From Bacteroidales bacterium (lineage in GTDB: Bacteria > Bacteroidota > Bacteroidia > Bacteroidales > P3), in the NCBI GenBank assembly GCA_017545365.1, contig JAFWOP010000125.1, positions 1-6,897 on the forward strand: DNA of 6,897 nucleotides, in the 5' to 3' direction. Made by a program: the position numbers and the translations under genes. This document shows, piece by piece, positions 5,448 through 6,897 of this stretch. The notes under the pieces were generated by a model. The model had not been told where the DNA came from. It made no database searches and saw only the letters and a list, made by a program, of their open reading frames with translations. Position 1 is the first letter of the stretch. Each line of letters starts with the position of its first letter.

Positions 5448-6010
5448 TGGGCAAGGCACAGGACATAAAGGAAGCCATACGGCAGATCTGCGGCGCGAAA
5501 GGCGGCAGCGGGCTGTTCCTGGTTGGGGAGGTGAAGAGCGTGGAGGGCGAGACCTGCACGGTCAACGTGGCGGGGCTGGAGCTGGACGAGGTGCGGCTGA
5601 CGGCCGTGAACGACGGATCCGACGGCAAACTGCTGTTGACACCCAAGGTGGGCAGCATGGTACTGCTGACCGACCTGAGCGGCGGCAACCTGCGCGACCT
5701 TGCAGTGATAGTTTACACCAACATAGAAAAGATAGAGGCCACATTTGAACAGATAGCCATCGAAGCCGGCAGCATAGAGTTGAACGGTGGTGACAATGGT
5801 GGGCTGGTGAATATCGAGAGTTTGAAGAATAACCTTGACACCCTGAAGAAATACGTGGAAGCCTTAAAGAAAGCCATTGCAAACGGCTTTACAAGTGTCG
5901 GCGCATCGACAGCGGCCAACGGGCCGGCGGGCAGAGCGACCTTTGAGGACGCAATGGCCGCCCAGACGATTAACTTCGAGGATATGGAGGACACCAAAAT
6001 AACGCACTGA
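5447..6010 (+). CDS. Baseplate spike protein (gpV-like)
   Basis: This 187-residue protein is the probable membrane-piercing spike placed under the hub. Residues 20-90 form a likely OB fold (GLFLVGEVKSVEGETCTVNV, then KVGSMVLLTDLSGG). Residues 91-123 have alternating I-E-x strands (NIEKIEATFEQIAIEAGSIE, then LNGGDNGGLVNI) suited to a small beta-helix. Residues 124-147 are a helix (SLKNNLDTLKKYVEALKKAI), and the end EDMEDTKITH resembles the DYENTKV-type close of related spikes. I see no HxH metal-binding apex motif, which P2 gpV-type spikes carry. The start overlaps the hub stop (TAATG) and the stop overlaps the next start (TGATG). Bases 5723-5736 differ from the ATAGA-array 14-mer by one base. 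Confidence 0.78.
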   Translation: MGKAQDIKEAIRQICGAKGGSGLFLVGEVKSVEGETCTVNVAGLELDEVRLTAVNDGSDGKLLLTPKVGSMVLLTDLSGGNLRDLAVIVYTNIEKIEATFEQIAIEAGSIELNGGDNGGLVNIESLKNNLDTLKKYVEALKKAIANGFTSVGASTAANGPAGRATFEDAMAAQTINFEDMEDTKITH

Positions 6011-6297
6011 TGAAAGGATTAAGACTGATACAAGAGGCGGGCGGTACCGTTGACATCGAACTTGACAACGGCACGATGGCAACAGGCGAGACGCAGGTCC
6101 AGGAAGAGTACCTGGTGCTGGCCACCCAGCGTGGGGAGTGGAAGGAGCACCCGCTGGTGGGTGCCGGGGTGGCAGACATGGCGGGTGACGAGGATATGCT
6201 GTACTGGAACCGGGAAATAACGGAGAGCTTGGCACGGGTGGGCATCAAGATAAAGGGGGTGAGTCTGAGCAACGGAGCATTGAAAATCAAACATTAG
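6010..6297 (+). CDS. Baseplate wedge protein (gp25 / W-like)
   Basis: At 95 residues and directly after the spike, this matches the small gp25/gpW-like wedge protein that nucleates the baseplate and sheath. Residues 33-53 (EYLVLATQRGEWKEHPLVGA and G) correspond to the family's conserved arginine/glycine segment in which a helix leads to R-G-E-W and a proline-leucine turn. The C-terminal strand-helix-strand (REITESLARVGIKIKGVSLS, 68-87) also fits. It is a little shorter than P2 gpW. Start and spike stop overlap by one base. Its TAG stop is immediately followed by ATAGA array 3. Assignment rests on position and the short motif. Confidence 0.66.
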   Translation: MKGLRLIQEAGGTVDIELDNGTMATGETQVQEEYLVLATQRGEWKEHPLVGAGVADMAGDEDMLYWNREITESLARVGIKIKGVSLSNGALKIKH

Positions 6298-6299
6298 AA

Positions 6300-6322
6300 A
6301 TAGAAACGATAGAAAGGATAGA
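6300..6322 (+). repeat. ATAGA array 3 (three cores, 9-nt phased), leader of the M15 peptidase gene
   Basis: ATAGA occurs at 6300, 6309 and 6318, exactly 9 bases apart, and the ATG at 6326 begins 8 bases after the start of the last core. The array fills the gap after the wedge gene stop at 6295-6297. It shares an exact 14-mer with array 1 (6300-6313 and 75-88) and another with array 2 (6309-6322 and 1335-1348). AAAGGA at 6313-6318 could double as a weak Shine-Dalgarno site. Confidence 0.82.
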
Positions 6323-6325
6323 GAA

Positions 6326-6802
6326 ATGAAGCATTTTACAATTAGCGAACTTATCCACAGCAAGACTGCGGTAGAGAAGAGAATCTGGAACGGTGCGAAC
6401 CGGGAGCAGGAGGATAACTTGAACGCCCTGGTGTCGGCGGTGCTGGACCCGGTGAGGGAGAGGTACGGCAAGGCCGTGCATGTGAGCAGCGGTTTTCGCT
6501 GCGCGAAAGTGAACGGCGGGCTGCCGAACTCGTCGAAGAGGAGCCAGCACATGGCCGGGGAGGCGGCGGACATCTACACTGACGCTGGGCCGAAGGGCAA
6601 CTATGAATTGGGGCAGCTGATAGCGAAGCTGGGCAACTATGACCAGCTGATATTCGAGGATGTGGGGAAGGGTGATATGCTGCCGCAATGGATACACGTG
6701 AGCTGGAAGCGACGAGGGGACAACCGGCGCGAGATTAGGAAGCACGTAAAGGGCACGGGCAACGTGTATCCCATGGTGGACAGAAAGGAGATTGGGATAT
6801 GA
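6326..6802 (+). CDS. M15-family zinc peptidase, probable endolysin
   Basis: This 158-residue protein has the full catalytic pattern of peptidase family M15 (M15_3 type, PF08291), which cleaves peptide cross-bridges of peptidoglycan. The substrate-side motif VHVSSGFRCAKVNGG is at 51-65. SQHMAGEAADI (73-83) provides zinc ligands His75 and Asp82 with the standard six-residue spacing. YDQLIFE is at 105-111, and WIHVSW (122-127) provides the third ligand, His124. The N-terminal helix (FTISELIHS) is family-typical. There is no signal peptide, so export would depend on a holin. ATAGA array 3 is its leader. The stop overlaps the next start as ATGA. An endolysin is most likely; a tail-associated peptidoglycan hydrolase is the alternative because the gene lies in the baseplate region. 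Confidence 0.88.
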   Translation: MKHFTISELIHSKTAVEKRIWNGANREQEDNLNALVSAVLDPVRERYGKAVHVSSGFRCAKVNGGLPNSSKRSQHMAGEAADIYTDAGPKGNYELGQLIAKLGNYDQLIFEDVGKGDMLPQWIHVSWKRRGDNRREIRKHVKGTGNVYPMVDRKEIGI

Positions 6803-6897
6803 ACGAGTGGCTGAACTGGGTGATGGGCTTGCTGACGCTGGTTGCGGGAGGCGGATGGCTGTTTGACCGGAAGCGGCACCGCCAGGAGGTGGAGAGC
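6799..6897 (+). CDS. Small membrane-anchored protein, partial (holin or inner-membrane spanin candidate)
   Basis: The window ends inside this gene after 33 codons: MNEWLNWVMGLLTLVAGGGW then LFDRKRHRQEVES. Residues 5-22 form one transmembrane helix near the N-terminus, followed by positive charges (DRKRHR), so the remainder should be cytoplasmic with an outside N-terminus, or periplasmic with the opposite topology. It starts by ATGA overlap with the M15 peptidase stop. Similar one-helix proteins follow M15 lysins in Bacteroides phages, and the glutamate-rich continuation hints at a coiled coil as in Rz. Function is inferred from position only. Confidence 0.6.
   Translation, partial: MNEWLNWVMGLLTLVAGGGWLFDRKRHRQEVES

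Noticed and set aside
5428..5748. Alternative + strand open frame overlapping the spike gene
   Set aside because: Arg/Gly-rich translation with no recognisable pattern; the spike frame has coupled start and stop overlaps and a clear OB-fold pattern.

Overview
The window is a slice of the late tail region of a contractile-tailed (myovirus-type) phage, prophage or phage-derived particle. The host is most likely a member of the Bacteroidales. Two things point there: the proteins resemble the sheath/tube/chaperone sets I associate with Bacteroidota prophages, and the start sites sit behind A-rich leaders that mostly lack a Shine-Dalgarno match. A perfect TAnnTTTG element, the Bacteroides-type -7 box, lies just before the tape-measure gene. 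All genes are on the + strand and densely packed. No capsid, replication, integrase, tRNA or rRNA gene is visible.

Layout. 1-120 is a leader with a hairpin and a 9-nt-phased ATAGA repeat array. 121-1311 is the tail sheath. A second ATAGA array fills the gap to the tail tube at 1352-1753. A short spacer with three TTAAA repeats at 11-nt steps leads to the tail assembly chaperone at 1783-2082. A -1 reading frame extends the chaperone to 2243, as in lambda G/GT and P2 E/E+E'. 2244-2382 has no gene I can name; it carries the TAnnTTTG element. The tape-measure protein follows (2383-3864), then a DUF6046-like protein at the position of P2 gpU (3869-4489), a gpD-like hub (4491-5447), a gpV-like spike (5447-6010) and a gp25/W-like baseplate wedge protein (6010-6297). 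Hub, spike and wedge are joined by 1-nt stop/start overlaps. A third ATAGA array precedes an M15 zinc peptidase, the probable endolysin (6326-6802). That overlaps a small membrane-anchored protein (6799 onward, cut by the window end), probably a holin or inner-membrane spanin.

Together the genes encode the contractile sheath and tube, the length-determining tape measure with its chaperones, the central hub and spike of the baseplate, and the start of a lysis cassette. The order sheath, tube, chaperone with frameshift, tape measure, U-like, D, V, W follows P2.

The most unusual feature is the set of three ATAGA arrays (75-120, 1308-1348, 6300-6322). Each is an ATAGA core repeated with a 9-nt period (one 10-nt step) and ends 8 or 9 nt before a start codon. 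Two share exact 14-mers with the third, and two fill essentially the whole intergenic gap. They look like a dedicated translation or regulatory leader element, and I know of no named element that matches them.
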